Shown one piece after another: positions 47,097 through 55,070 of a stretch of DNA of 64,000 nucleotides; positions within the stretch are counted from its first letter, which is position 1; each line of letters opens with the position of its first letter. The DNA comes from Flavobacteriales bacterium (GTDB lineage Bacteria > Bacteroidota > Bacteroidia > UBA10329). The stretch covers positions 1-64,000 of the forward strand of contig JAIPBJ010000009.1 in the NCBI GenBank assembly GCA_021739625.1, written 5' to 3'. The notes under the pieces were generated by a model. It made no database searches. It worked only from the letters and a program-made list of their open reading frames with translations, and was not told where the DNA came from. A program made the position numbers and the translations under genes.

Positions 47097-47363
47097 TCAC
47101 ACCACTTGCGGGTTGGCCAGAATGTGGGCGGCCATGCTGTTCACGTCATACAGGATCTTGCGGCCTTCCGCAGGGTCTGTGATCTTGATGCCGTATTCGC
47201 GCTCCATCAGCACCGAAAGTTCCAGCGCATCTATCGAGTCCAGGCCCAGCGCCTCACCGAACAGTGGCTCATCGTCCTTGATGTCCTCCGGCTTGATGTC
47301 CAACAGGTTCAGATACTTGATGATGTGCTGCTTCAGCTCGGCCTTCAGTGCTTTTTCTTCCAT
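47097..47363 (-). CDS. Acyl carrier protein
   Basis: 88 aa from MEEKALKAEL; the longer track start would add low-complexity text. The phosphopantetheine site is Ser43 in GLDSIDALEL. The acidic helix pattern is typical. It starts the ACP-KS-KS-like operon, with a TTACTTTG box at 47402-47409. A phosphopantetheinyl transferase that could activate it is encoded ~2.8 kb away. Confidence 0.92.
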   Translation of the reverse strand: MEEKALKAELKQHIIKYLNLLDIKPEDIKDDEPLFGEALGLDSIDALELSVLMEREYGIKITDPAEGRKILYDVNSMAAHILANPQVV

Positions 47364-47525
47364 GGTCTTGGGCTTCGTGCCAGCCTGAGGCGGGCGGGCG
47401 GCAAAGTAACTCACAAATGTTGGAAATGTGCGCCTCAGACTCCGTGTCGAACAGGGCCAACGCATCAAAATTCACAACCACGAAAACACATTGATTATCA
47501 ACCAAATGCTCTTAACCACAAAGGA

Positions 47526-47565
47526 CACAAAGGCACACGAAGAAAATTCTTCGTGTGCCTTTGTG
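47526..47565. repeat. 40-bp near-perfect palindrome
   Basis: cacaaaggcacacgaagaa (47526-47544), two A, then ttcttcgtgtgcctttgtg (47547-47565): a 19-bp perfect stem. A further copy of cttcgtgtgcctttgtg follows at 47572-47588. It lies in the 332-bp gap between the HTH gene and the ACP promoter region, with no ORF I believe in. Confidence 0.9.
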
Positions 47566-47600
47566 AAAGCCCTTCGTGTGCCTTTGTGTTGAAAATCAAA

Positions 47601-47617
47601 GTCTTCCGAAGGAAGAC
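47601..47617. repeat. Small hairpin gtcttccgaaggaagac
   Basis: A 7-bp perfect stem with a GAA loop, 12 bp after the third copy of the repeat above. It may be part of the same compound element or end the HTH transcript. Confidence 0.6.
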
Positions 47618-47695
47618 TTCAAAATACTCTCCTTGGGGTTGGATTTGATGCGTTGGCCCTGCCGTGTCGAACCTCCGCTCCCATCAAACCCCCTC

Positions 47696-48349
47696 TCAGT
47701 GCCCCAGCTTCCTCAGCACCTCCCCCGGCACATCTTCCGCACGCGGCAGCACCGGCCGCCTCAAGGGCGCCAGCACGTGGTCCTCAGGCCCCTCGAAACT
47801 GTACAGGTCGCTCGGCAGACAACCGAAACCCTGGCACAGCTTCGTCATCACGCTCAGCCGCAAGGCCCGGTGATCACCGTTCAGCAGCATACGCGCAACC
47901 ATCGCACCCAGCCCCATTCCCTGTAGGAAAGCATACGGACTGCCAACGGTCCTCAACCTCACCAGCCGCCCCACGTCAAGCCGAAGCACCCCGCCACTCA
48001 CCTTCGGAGAAGGCCCCATGGCGGCCGTCAGCTCCTCCACCTTCGCCCAGAACTTCTCCACCTCAGCTTGGCTCAGCCCCTCCAACCGCTCCTGCAATGG
48101 CCGAACGCTGCCCTTGTTCAGCAACGCAAGTGGATCATTCTCTGCACCGAGCCAACCGAAGAGGTCGTTCGGCATGCACACCAACGCCTCGCACAGCCGC
48201 TGCACCGTCCTGTCCCTCAGCTGCACCACCCTGTCACCATGCGCCATCCCACGCGCCTCCGCGTAGGTGAAACCCCGCTGCGTCAAATAGCTCGTCACCC
48301 TCCGCCCCCCACGCGACAACACGAGCCGCTCTACATTCACTGTCAGCAT
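47696..48349 (-). CDS. Duplicated-HTH (XRE-like) regulator
   Basis: About 217 aa from the ATG at 48349 (GTG at 48352 is the track start). The protein holds two similar units, RGFTYAEARGMAHG...RDRTVQRLCEALVCMPNDLFGWLG and GLGAMVARMLLNGD...SVMTKLCQGFGCLPSDLYSFEG, which align with Cro/C1-type helix-turn-helix domains; a helical linker lies between. It may bind two adjacent half-sites. The 21-bp repeat array sits directly upstream of its start, so autoregulation through that array is the obvious idea. Confidence 0.75.
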   Translation of the reverse strand: MLTVNVERLVLSRGGRRVTSYLTQRGFTYAEARGMAHGDRVVQLRDRTVQRLCEALVCMPNDLFGWLGAENDPLALLNKGSVRPLQERLEGLSQAEVEKFWAKVEELTAAMGPSPKVSGGVLRLDVGRLVRLRTVGSPYAFLQGMGLGAMVARMLLNGDHRALRLSVMTKLCQGFGCLPSDLYSFEGPEDHVLAPLRRPVLPRAEDVPGEVLRKLGH

Positions 48350-48368
48350 CACTGTTCCGTTTTACACC

Positions 48369-48599
48369 GCAAATATCATGTTTCTCAACCACATTACGCT
48401 GTGCTTTGACCACCTACAGATGTTCTTTCACATCGTTCCATTATTCTTTCACACCGCACTGTTGTGCTTTTGCATCTCACTGTTGTGCATTATGAATGGT
48501 GACATGTACTGTCACAAGTGACGATTATGCTTTCACAGTGGACATTTATGCTCTCGCACCGTACTGCTGTGCTTTGACAACTCACTGTTGTGCTTGAGC
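48369..48599. promoter_or_regulatory. Array of eleven 21-bp degenerate tandem repeats (probable operator array)
   Basis: Eleven units of exactly 21 bp with core T(G/A)T(G/T)CTTT. By hand count, columns 11 and 13 (T) are invariant, column 15 (C) and column 21 (C) hold in 10 of 11, and columns 16-18 (T) in 9 of 11. Best units: accgcactgttgtgcttttgc, accgtactgctgtgctttgac. 21 bp is two helical turns, so all units face the same side. Embedded palindromes occur at 48499-48515 (gtgacatgtactgtcac) and 48511-48522. It lies between the HTH gene start and the decarboxylase stop and codes for nothing. Confidence 0.85.
48370..48377 (-). promoter_or_regulatory. Candidate -7 box GATATTTG for the HTH gene
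   Basis: Seven of eight bases match TAnnTTTG, about 20 bp before the ATG and within the first unit of the 21-bp array, so the rest of the array would lie just upstream of the transcription start. Confidence 0.4.
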
Positions 48600-48655
48600 A
48601 ACAGTCAGGGGAAGAAATGCCTATTCCTCCAACTATTCCTACCCTTGGTCACGGT

Positions 48656-50047
48656 TCACAGATACCCCAGCGTCTTCAGCATCCCCTCATGCCCCTGCTC
48701 CTCGCAGAACAGTTCGGACGTGATGTTCCCATCCTTGTCCTTGTCCACAACGATCTGGCGCGGTGACGGGATCAGGCAGTGCTGAATGCCCCCATAGCCG
48801 CCCAGCGCATTCTGGTACGCCCCCGTGTTGAAGAACCCGATCACCAACGGCTCTTCCTTGCGGTATTCCGGCAGGTAGATGTTGTTCACGTGCGCCTCCA
48901 CGTTGTAATAGTCCTGACTGTCACACGTCAGGCCGCCCAGATTCACCCGCTCAAAGGGGCTGCCCCAACGGTTCACCGCCAGCATGATGAACCGCTGATT
49001 GATGGCCCACGTGTCGGGCAGCGTGGTGATGAACGAGCTGTCGATCATGTTCCACCACTCCACATCGTTCTGCCTCTTCTGGTCGATGATGCTGTATATG
49101 GCCGCACCGCTGTCGGCCACGGTATAACTGCCGAACTCCGAGAAGATGTTGGGCTCGGGCACACCCTGCTCCTTGCAGAATTCCTTCACCTGCCGCACGA
49201 TCTCATCGGCCAGATACTGATAATCGAACTCCTCTGCCAGCGAATGCTTCACCGGGAAACCGCCCCCGATGTTCAGCGAATCGAGCGTGGGGCACTTCTT
49301 CCGCAATTCGCAATAGACCGCCAGGCATTTCTGCAACTCATTCCAGTAATAGAGACTGTCCTCGATGCCATTGTCGATGAAGAAGTGGAGCATCTTGAGC
49401 TTGAACAGCTTCTCCTTCTTGATCACATTGGTGTAATAGTCCACAATCTCGCGATGACGTATCCCCAGCCGGGCCGTGTAGTAGTTCGACTGCGGCTCCT
49501 CGCCCGTGGCAATGCGGATGCCGATGTTGCACTTCTTCTTCACCAGCGGACGGAAATGCTCCAGCTCCACCATGTTGTCGAGCACCGGCAGGCTGTTGAA
49601 CCCATCGTTGATAAGCCCCGCTATGAGCTCCACATAAAGCTGTCGCTTATAGCCGTTGTGAATGATGTAGGTGTCCTTGTCGATCTTCCCCTGCCCGTAG
49701 AGGTTGCGCACAATGTGAATATCGAACGATGAGGAGGTCTCCAGGTGGATGTCGTTCTTCAGCGCCTCGTTCAGCACAAAACTGAAATGCGAGCTCTTGG
49801 TGCAGTAGCAGTAGGTGTAGTCGCCCTTGTAGTCCACCTTCTTCATCGCCTTCGAGAAGAACCTCTTGGCGTGCTTTATCCGCTCCGATATCACTGGCAG
49901 ATAGGTGAGCTTCAGCGGAGTGCCGTACTGTTTCACAATGGCCATCAGGTCGATGCCCCGGAAATACAGTTGATTGTCCTTGACCTCGAAGCCGTCCTGA
50001 GGGAAGACGAAGGTCTGGTCGATGAGGTTGTAGTAGTTGTTCTCCAA
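48656..50047 (-). CDS. PLP-dependent arginine/diaminopimelate-type decarboxylase
   Basis: About 463 aa from the TTG at 50047 (ENNYYNLIDQTFVFPQDG); the upstream part of the ORF is antisense to the next gene. The alanine-racemase-fold barrel is visible: YCTKSSHFSFVL holds the PLP Lys, LNIGGGFPV the phosphate-binding glycines, and the C-terminal domain has TCDSQDYY. The text matches the Bacteroidota SpeA-like arginine decarboxylase, which makes agmatine for polyamines. Substrate choice between arginine and meso-diaminopimelate is not proven by sequence. TTTCTTTG at 50087-50094 is a weak -7 box. Confidence 0.85.
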   Translation of the reverse strand: MENNYYNLIDQTFVFPQDGFEVKDNQLYFRGIDLMAIVKQYGTPLKLTYLPVISERIKHAKRFFSKAMKKVDYKGDYTYCYCTKSSHFSFVLNEALKNDIHLETSSSFDIHIVRNLYGQGKIDKDTYIIHNGYKRQLYVELIAGLINDGFNSLPVLDNMVELEHFRPLVKKKCNIGIRIATGEEPQSNYYTARLGIRHREIVDYYTNVIKKEKLFKLKMLHFFIDNGIEDSLYYWNELQKCLAVYCELRKKCPTLDSLNIGGGFPVKHSLAEEFDYQYLADEIVRQVKEFCKEQGVPEPNIFSEFGSYTVADSGAAIYSIIDQKRQNDVEWWNMIDSSFITTLPDTWAINQRFIMLAVNRWGSPFERVNLGGLTCDSQDYYNVEAHVNNIYLPEYRKEEPLVIGFFNTGAYQNALGGYGGIQHCLIPSPRQIVVDKDKDGNITSELFCEEQGHEGMLKTLGYL

Positions 50048-50086
50048 TTCCTGACGGTGAGGCGCGGGGTTTTTGCTGCGCGGGCG

Positions 50087-50094
50087 CAAAGAAA
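50087..50094 (-). promoter_or_regulatory. Candidate -7 box TTTCTTTG for the decarboxylase
   Basis: Seven of eight bases match TAnnTTTG, about 40 bp before the TTG start. It is divergent from the transferase box 44 bp away. Confidence 0.35.
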
Positions 50095-50137
50095 ACGAAT
50101 GATGCGGTCGGAGGTCGGTTGCGCAGACATTGTTTCG

Positions 50138-50145
50138 CAGATTTG
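50138..50145 (+). promoter_or_regulatory. Candidate -7 box CAGATTTG for the transferase
   Basis: Seven of eight bases match TAnnTTTG; a TTG about 17 bp upstream could be the -33 element. The ATG is only 5 bp downstream. Confidence 0.35.
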
Positions 50146-50149
50146 TGCC

Positions 50150-50755
50150 ATGCCTCTGGTCGACACGTTGGAAATTCCCGTTGGAAGGGTAGGCCTTTGG
50201 CGCATCGATGGCACCGAGGAGGCGCGCTACGATCTGCAATTCCCTTCTGTGGGCACCAAGGGCACGGTTCATCCCCGCACTTCGCTCCAACGCAAGGCAT
50301 CGCGGCTGCTTCTCGCGCAGATGCTCGGATTCCGCCCCGAACTGGAGAAGGATGCCGATGGCCGGCCCATGCTCACCAACAGCCCTCTCAATGTCTCCGT
50401 ATCGCACACGGACGGTTTCGCGGCCGTGATGCTGGGCCCCGGCCCGGTGTCCGTGGACGTGCAGGCCATAACCCCCCGCATCCTGAAACTCCGCGAACGC
50501 TACTTGAAACCTGAGGAGCAGCGCATGGCCCCGGACATGGACACGGCCACCCTGCTGTGGGCCGCCAAGGAGACGGTCTATAAGTTCTGCGCCACAGAGA
50601 GGCACGATTTCCGTGCACCCATCACCGTCCACCACATTTCAGAGGACACGATGGCCGCAACCCTCCTTGTCGGGGAAGAACTCTCCAGCCTGACCCTCGG
50701 CCACCGCTGGCTTTCAGGCGCGGTGCTGGTGTGGCTCGAATCAGTGCGCTCATAG
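50150..50755 (+). CDS. 4'-phosphopantetheinyl transferase superfamily protein
   Basis: 201 aa from the ATG at 50150; the track ORF reads far into the antisense of the decarboxylase. Motifs: NVSVSHTDGFAAVML, VSVDVQ with the metal-binding Asp, and LWAAKETVYKF with the Glu/Lys pair, as in Sfp/AcpT-type transferases. It attaches the phosphopantetheine arm of CoA to carrier proteins; the ACP at 47.1-47.4 kb is a likely target. Divergent from the decarboxylase. Confidence 0.88.
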   Translation: MPLVDTLEIPVGRVGLWRIDGTEEARYDLQFPSVGTKGTVHPRTSLQRKASRLLLAQMLGFRPELEKDADGRPMLTNSPLNVSVSHTDGFAAVMLGPGPVSVDVQAITPRILKLRERYLKPEEQRMAPDMDTATLLWAAKETVYKFCATERHDFRAPITVHHISEDTMAATLLVGEELSSLTLGHRWLSGAVLVWLESVRS

Positions 50756-50827
50756 CCGCAGACCGTGGGCCTTGGTGCGGTCAGAGTGCCACCTGCAATC
50801 TCGCTACGCCCCCTTTCGTCCACAGGT

Positions 50828-51658
50828 TCAGTCACCGATCAGGGCCATGAGGTCCTTCTCGGTCAATACCCGGTGACAGATGTTCATCCCCGCGATCACC
50901 TGCCCTTCGGGCCGGCCGCTCTTGATGAATGCCGCTGTGCGATAGTAATCGTCAGGAACGTGTATGAGGTCTATCTCGATGCCATCGTCCGTCTGTCTTC
51001 CAAAGGCGGTGACCAGTGGCGCCTCGACCGCTATCATTTTGATGACCAGGGCCAGCCGCGTGCGCCCCGACACGTTGGGCCGCGAATAGTGGAGCATGTT
51101 GTTGTGGAACACCACCGCATGCCCCGCCCTCACGCTCAGGTTGTCCATGTGTGCCTTGGCTAGGTCTCCCACCTGCCCATAGGGCGATGGGATGGAGAGC
51201 GCATGGTAGGGATGGGTGTAATGGCGGCTGCTTGGCAGTATGCAGAACTCGCCCCCACTGCCGTCCGCATCAATCAACGGCACCCAGATGCCGATGTGGT
51301 CATTGGGTTCGATGGTCATGGAGGGGTCCAGATGAAGCCCCAGTTCGCTGCCACTGTCACTCTTCTTCACATAATACATGGATATCACCACGCGGTAATT
51401 GTTCATGAGCTGTGCGATACGATGGCCGCAGATGCGCATGATGCCATCATGGAGCGCCCTGCGCACGGCCACCGTGGGCTCCGTCAGGCTGTCGAACTTG
51501 ATTCCGATCGCCTGCTCGTGCACGTGCGCATGGAACAGCCGGTGCAGCTGCACCATCTCCACATCACCGATGAACGGCACAACGCCATAGCCCACCGTGG
51601 CGAGCGATCGCTCCAATGCTGCATCCTCCATCCCTATCCGTCCCTGCTGTATGGTCAT
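50828..51658 (-). CDS. PhyH-like Fe(II)/2-oxoglutarate dioxygenase
   Basis: 276 aa. The iron ligands are His109 and Asp111 in LGLHLDPS and a distal His, probably His190 in FHNNMLHYSRPNVSGRTR, with a following Arg for 2-oxoglutarate. This is the phytanoyl-CoA dioxygenase family, whose bacterial members hydroxylate or otherwise oxidise small molecules. Last gene of a coupled operon (radical SAM, membrane protein, dioxygenase), each pair overlapping by ATGA. The substrate is unknown. Confidence 0.88.
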   Translation of the reverse strand: MTIQQGRIGMEDAALERSLATVGYGVVPFIGDVEMVQLHRLFHAHVHEQAIGIKFDSLTEPTVAVRRALHDGIMRICGHRIAQLMNNYRVVISMYYVKKSDSGSELGLHLDPSMTIEPNDHIGIWVPLIDADGSGGEFCILPSSRHYTHPYHALSIPSPYGQVGDLAKAHMDNLSVRAGHAVVFHNNMLHYSRPNVSGRTRLALVIKMIAVEAPLVTAFGRQTDDGIEIDLIHVPDDYYRTAAFIKSGRPEGQVIAGMNICHRVLTEKDLMALIGD

Positions 51659-53328
51659 CGCGCTGCAAAATAAGCCCTTATGCGCTGACCCGAGGCCTCA
51701 AAGGATTCAAAGTCCGCTTCGGGGATGAATCGGATGTCCATGCCATGCACCGTGCTGGCATACCTGCTCAACAGATCGGTGCGGCCATCGGACGAGAGTA
51801 TCATGATGCCCTTCCCCTCGCGGCCCATATAGTCCATGAACTCGGTGAACATTGCCGACCGGCAGCCACAGATGCTGTCGAGCCGTTCACGGTATTGAGG
51901 TATCATGGACAGTTGTCCCTGATCGTAGAGCAGCACCCTGCCCATGGGCCTGTACATGCGGAACACATGCCCGTTCAGGATCTCGCGGGCGTTGGCATCG
52001 AGATAGAGCGTGCGTTCGCCACGATGGCCCTGCACGCGCTCAAGCACAGCGGCCCTCGATGCGGCCTCGCGTCCCAGCGCAGCAGCATCGAAGACCATGC
52101 TGACGACCACTATGGTGCTCACCAAGGCCATGACCCCTACTGCGACCCTGTTTTGCGCAACGAACCGCCCCGCCCCAAAGAACACCATGGTCACAAGGTT
52201 GAAGAGGATGCCTGTCTGCAACATGGGAACGTAATGCCATTTCTCCATCTTGAGGAAATAGGCCAATACCATGATGGTGAGCATTAGAAGGACATTGAAC
52301 ATCAGCACACGTAGCAGGCCAGCCTTGCCGGCCTCGCGGAACGAAAGCCATAGGGCCAGTACCATGATGAGCACAAAGACCCATGTGAGCACCTGGTTGG
52401 TGGCGAACGAGGGGCCGATGATAGAAAGGGCCACCGGGATGAACCGCGCAGAAGTTCCGCCAGCGAACGCTATGGCCTCTGATTTCTGATCCACCAGCCG
52501 CTCAAAAAGAGCGAGGTTCAGTTGGGAGGTGTCGTTGAAGAACGAGTATTTGATGGCTTCCACCTTCACGCTGTCAACCGCATTCTGGCTGTCAACCGGG
52601 GGCTGGAACCGCGAATCGGTGACGTAGAATATGTATGGTTCTATCTGGCTCAGAAAGGGAAGACGGGCATACTCATAAGCGATGGTCAACAGAAACATAG
52701 CGGACATGGTCCCGGGAAGCAACAACGCTTTGAACCTTGGCAATAATGGTCGCGGAGCAACGATGCCGATGAAAAGAAGCGCGATGAATGTGCCGCCCAG
52801 CGCAGAGTCGATGCGGGAGAAATAGCCGGTGATATAGAAGACCGACAACAGGCACACCTTGCCCCATGGTATCGGCCCCTCCTGTTTGGCAGTCAGATGC
52901 CAGATGCCCAGCATGGCGGACGCAGTGGTGAGGAAGCTCACCGATGAACCCGACAACTCGGTGATGACGAAACCGTAGGCCGGCAGCATGAGCAGAGGGA
53001 TGGCCCATGGAGGGATGTTCCGATGTTCAGGTCGCCCTTGCAGCACACCGTCCAGCACGTGGCCGGTCACGGCCAACGACACCAGCAGGCTGAGCCAAAA
53101 GGCCACCCCCATCCATGGCCACATTGGCAAAAGGCCGTGCAGGGGAGCCAGCAGCTTGCCAAGTGGCTCGGCACCATAAAAATAGAACTCGGTCAAAGGG
53201 CCGTTGGTAATGGTTCCGCTGATGAGGATGGCCGCAAATCCCTCATAGAATCCCCACACCGGGTCGGTGAGCAGGGTCAGGAGCAGCAGCACAATGAAAC
53301 TCGCCCCAAGATGTTTTGAAAAACTCAT
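51655..53328 (-). CDS. Polytopic membrane protein, GT-C-like
   Basis: 557 aa from the ATG at 53328; the longer track start is antisense text. About ten to twelve hydrophobic helices, with a periplasmic loop after the first (DPVWGFYEGFAAILISG) and GTITNGPLTEFYFYGAEPLGKLL, then a soluble ~140-aa C-terminal region (RTLYLDANAREILNGHVFRMYRP). The layout resembles GT-C-fold glycosyltransferases and EpsG-like proteins, but no diagnostic catalytic motif is certain. The last gene in the window (63218) has the same overall plan. Confidence 0.7.
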   Translation of the reverse strand: MSFSKHLGASFIVLLLLTLLTDPVWGFYEGFAAILISGTITNGPLTEFYFYGAEPLGKLLAPLHGLLPMWPWMGVAFWLSLLVSLAVTGHVLDGVLQGRPEHRNIPPWAIPLLMLPAYGFVITELSGSSVSFLTTASAMLGIWHLTAKQEGPIPWGKVCLLSVFYITGYFSRIDSALGGTFIALLFIGIVAPRPLLPRFKALLLPGTMSAMFLLTIAYEYARLPFLSQIEPYIFYVTDSRFQPPVDSQNAVDSVKVEAIKYSFFNDTSQLNLALFERLVDQKSEAIAFAGGTSARFIPVALSIIGPSFATNQVLTWVFVLIMVLALWLSFREAGKAGLLRVLMFNVLLMLTIMVLAYFLKMEKWHYVPMLQTGILFNLVTMVFFGAGRFVAQNRVAVGVMALVSTIVVVSMVFDAAALGREAASRAAVLERVQGHRGERTLYLDANAREILNGHVFRMYRPMGRVLLYDQGQLSMIPQYRERLDSICGCRSAMFTEFMDYMGREGKGIMILSSDGRTDLLSRYASTVHGMDIRFIPEADFESFEASGQRIRAYFAAR

Positions 53329-54881
53329 TCGGCCATGGACGGGATGAGTACCGGAGCCTTGTCTGCGGGCAATATCTGCACACTCTTGCGCTTGATGAGG
53401 TCTGACAGGGCCATCTCGGCACGGCTCTCGGCACGATCGGTCATCAGGTTCCATACGGTGCGGAACAGCCTCCACGGCCTGAACAGATAGTTGGACCCAT
53501 AGAACACCAGCAGATATAGGATGACGTAGATCCGAAGTGCCCGCTCACCGATGTGCTTGTTGTAGAAACGGGTCTTATCGAATGTGTCCACGTAGATGAT
53601 CTGACAGAAGTAGTCGTCATTCTCCAGATCGATGTCGCCCTCATCTACCAGGCGGTTGAACAGCTCGCTGCCCGGATAGGGCGAGAAAACCCCCGGTGCC
53701 ATGTCGTTCACCCCATACCAACTGGCCTTCACCAGAAACCACATGCTCAGCCAGAGGTCCTTGTGGTGTTCGTCCGGAAACCCAAGGATGAAGTTGATCT
53801 TGATGTTCATCTTCTCCTTCGATGAATAGCTGATGGACTCCAGCATGTTGGACAGCGACACCTTCTTCTTGATGAGTCGGACCATCTCTTTGCTGCCGCT
53901 CTCAGGCGCATAGGTGATGTTGCGGCAGCCGCTCTTATACAGGTTATGGGCCACTTCTCGGTCTATGGCCTCGCTGCGGGTGCCGGCAGGGATCTGCCAA
54001 GTGATCTTCAGGTTGCGGGCCATTATCTCTTGGGCAAATTCGAGGATCCATTCCCGCTTGATGATGGCCGTGAGGTCATAGAAGTCGAAGTTGTGAATGC
54101 CGAAACGGTTCACATACGATTCTATCTCATCGGCCACGAGCTGCGGTGAGCGCATGTAGTAGCGCGTGCCCCACATCTGCGGACTGCTGCAGAACGTGCA
54201 CTGGAACGGGCATCCGCGGGTGGCCATCAGCGGCAGCGAGAACGAACCGTGATCCACCCCGTAGGTTATGCCATGGCGGTTGTAATCGTCCAACGGAAAA
54301 AGCTCCCATGCGGGCAGCGGCATGTTGTCCACATCCTTAACTCTGGCCCTTGCTGCCGATTTCGCACAGGTGCCGTCTGCGGCACGGTAGGCGATGCCCG
54401 CCACGTGCTCCAGCGGTGTGCCGTCACGCAGGGCGTTCACCAGAGCTATCACCGTCTCCTCGCCCTCGCCAAGCACACAGGCCTGCAGGTGCTTGGTCTG
54501 TTTGATGCACAGCTCGGGCACAGCAGTGATGTGCTCGCCTCCAGCGATCACCTTGGCTTTGGGAAATGCCTCGCCAACGCAGTCTATGAGCTTGCGGTAG
54601 AACAGCCAGTTGCCACTGAACATCATGGTGAAACCGATGATGTCTGTGCCCGGTGCGATCAGGTGAGCGGTCTGGGCCTCAGTCAGACCATTGATAACGA
54701 TATCATCATTGAAATGCACGAACTGCTTTGGAGCATGCGCAAATGAGTCGATGATCTGCACCGTATGGCCTGCTGCCTTCAACGCACCGGCTATGAACGC
54801 CAAACCCAGCGGGGGCGATGGCTTCAGGCTCACGGTCATGGGCCGCACGATCCTGGAGGGGTTTATCAGACATATCTTCAT
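53325..54881 (-). CDS. B12-binding-type radical SAM protein (cluster copy 1)
   Basis: 518 aa from MKICLINPSRIVRPM. An N-terminal Rossmann-like cobalamin-binding-type domain (PPLGLAFIAGALKAAGH, IIGFTMMFSGNW, VIAGGEH) is followed by the radical SAM barrel with Cys224, Cys228 and Cys231 (RGCPFQCTFCSSPQ). No classical DxHxxG cobalamin motif is visible, so B12 binding is not certain. The C-terminal ~100 residues hold a hydrophobic helix (IYVILYLLVFYGSNYLF) and a basic tail. First gene of the minus-strand operon; the stop overlaps the membrane-protein start. Confidence 0.9.
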   Translation of the reverse strand: MKICLINPSRIVRPMTVSLKPSPPLGLAFIAGALKAAGHTVQIIDSFAHAPKQFVHFNDDIVINGLTEAQTAHLIAPGTDIIGFTMMFSGNWLFYRKLIDCVGEAFPKAKVIAGGEHITAVPELCIKQTKHLQACVLGEGEETVIALVNALRDGTPLEHVAGIAYRAADGTCAKSAARARVKDVDNMPLPAWELFPLDDYNRHGITYGVDHGSFSLPLMATRGCPFQCTFCSSPQMWGTRYYMRSPQLVADEIESYVNRFGIHNFDFYDLTAIIKREWILEFAQEIMARNLKITWQIPAGTRSEAIDREVAHNLYKSGCRNITYAPESGSKEMVRLIKKKVSLSNMLESISYSSKEKMNIKINFILGFPDEHHKDLWLSMWFLVKASWYGVNDMAPGVFSPYPGSELFNRLVDEGDIDLENDDYFCQIIYVDTFDKTRFYNKHIGERALRIYVILYLLVFYGSNYLFRPWRLFRTVWNLMTDRAESRAEMALSDLIKRKSVQILPADKAPVLIPSMAE

Positions 54882-54968
54882 TACTCCTTTGCTTAGAATG
54901 ATTTGCCCGGTCCGATGACGAATTTGAATCTGGAGAACATTCCTGATCGGTCTGTCCGGACCTACGGG

Positions 54969-54976
54969 CAAATGTA
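54969..54976 (-). promoter_or_regulatory. -7 box TACATTTG for the first radical SAM operon
   Basis: Exact TAnnTTTG match about 90 bp before the radical SAM start. Confidence 0.55.
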
Positions 54977-55043
54977 GCCAACCCATTGGCGCGGGTAAAA
55001 CCTTGGCGCAGGTCGCAGGACCACCATCTGTGCAATAAAGCCT

Positions 55044-55051
55044 TAGGTTTG
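55044..55051 (+). promoter_or_regulatory. -7 box TAGGTTTG for the SGNH genes
   Basis: Exact TAnnTTTG match 19 bp before the first SGNH gene, divergent from the radical SAM box. Confidence 0.55.
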
Positions 55052-55070
55052 CGTTCCCCTCCCGTCTCCA

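Noticed and set aside
48369-48599. CRISPR array
   Set aside because: The units are directly adjacent with no spacers, are only 21 bp and degenerate, and no cas gene is present.
49745-50149. N-terminal 135 residues of the 336-aa plus-strand ORF
   Set aside because: Antisense to the decarboxylase; the transferase family text begins only after the ATG at 50150.
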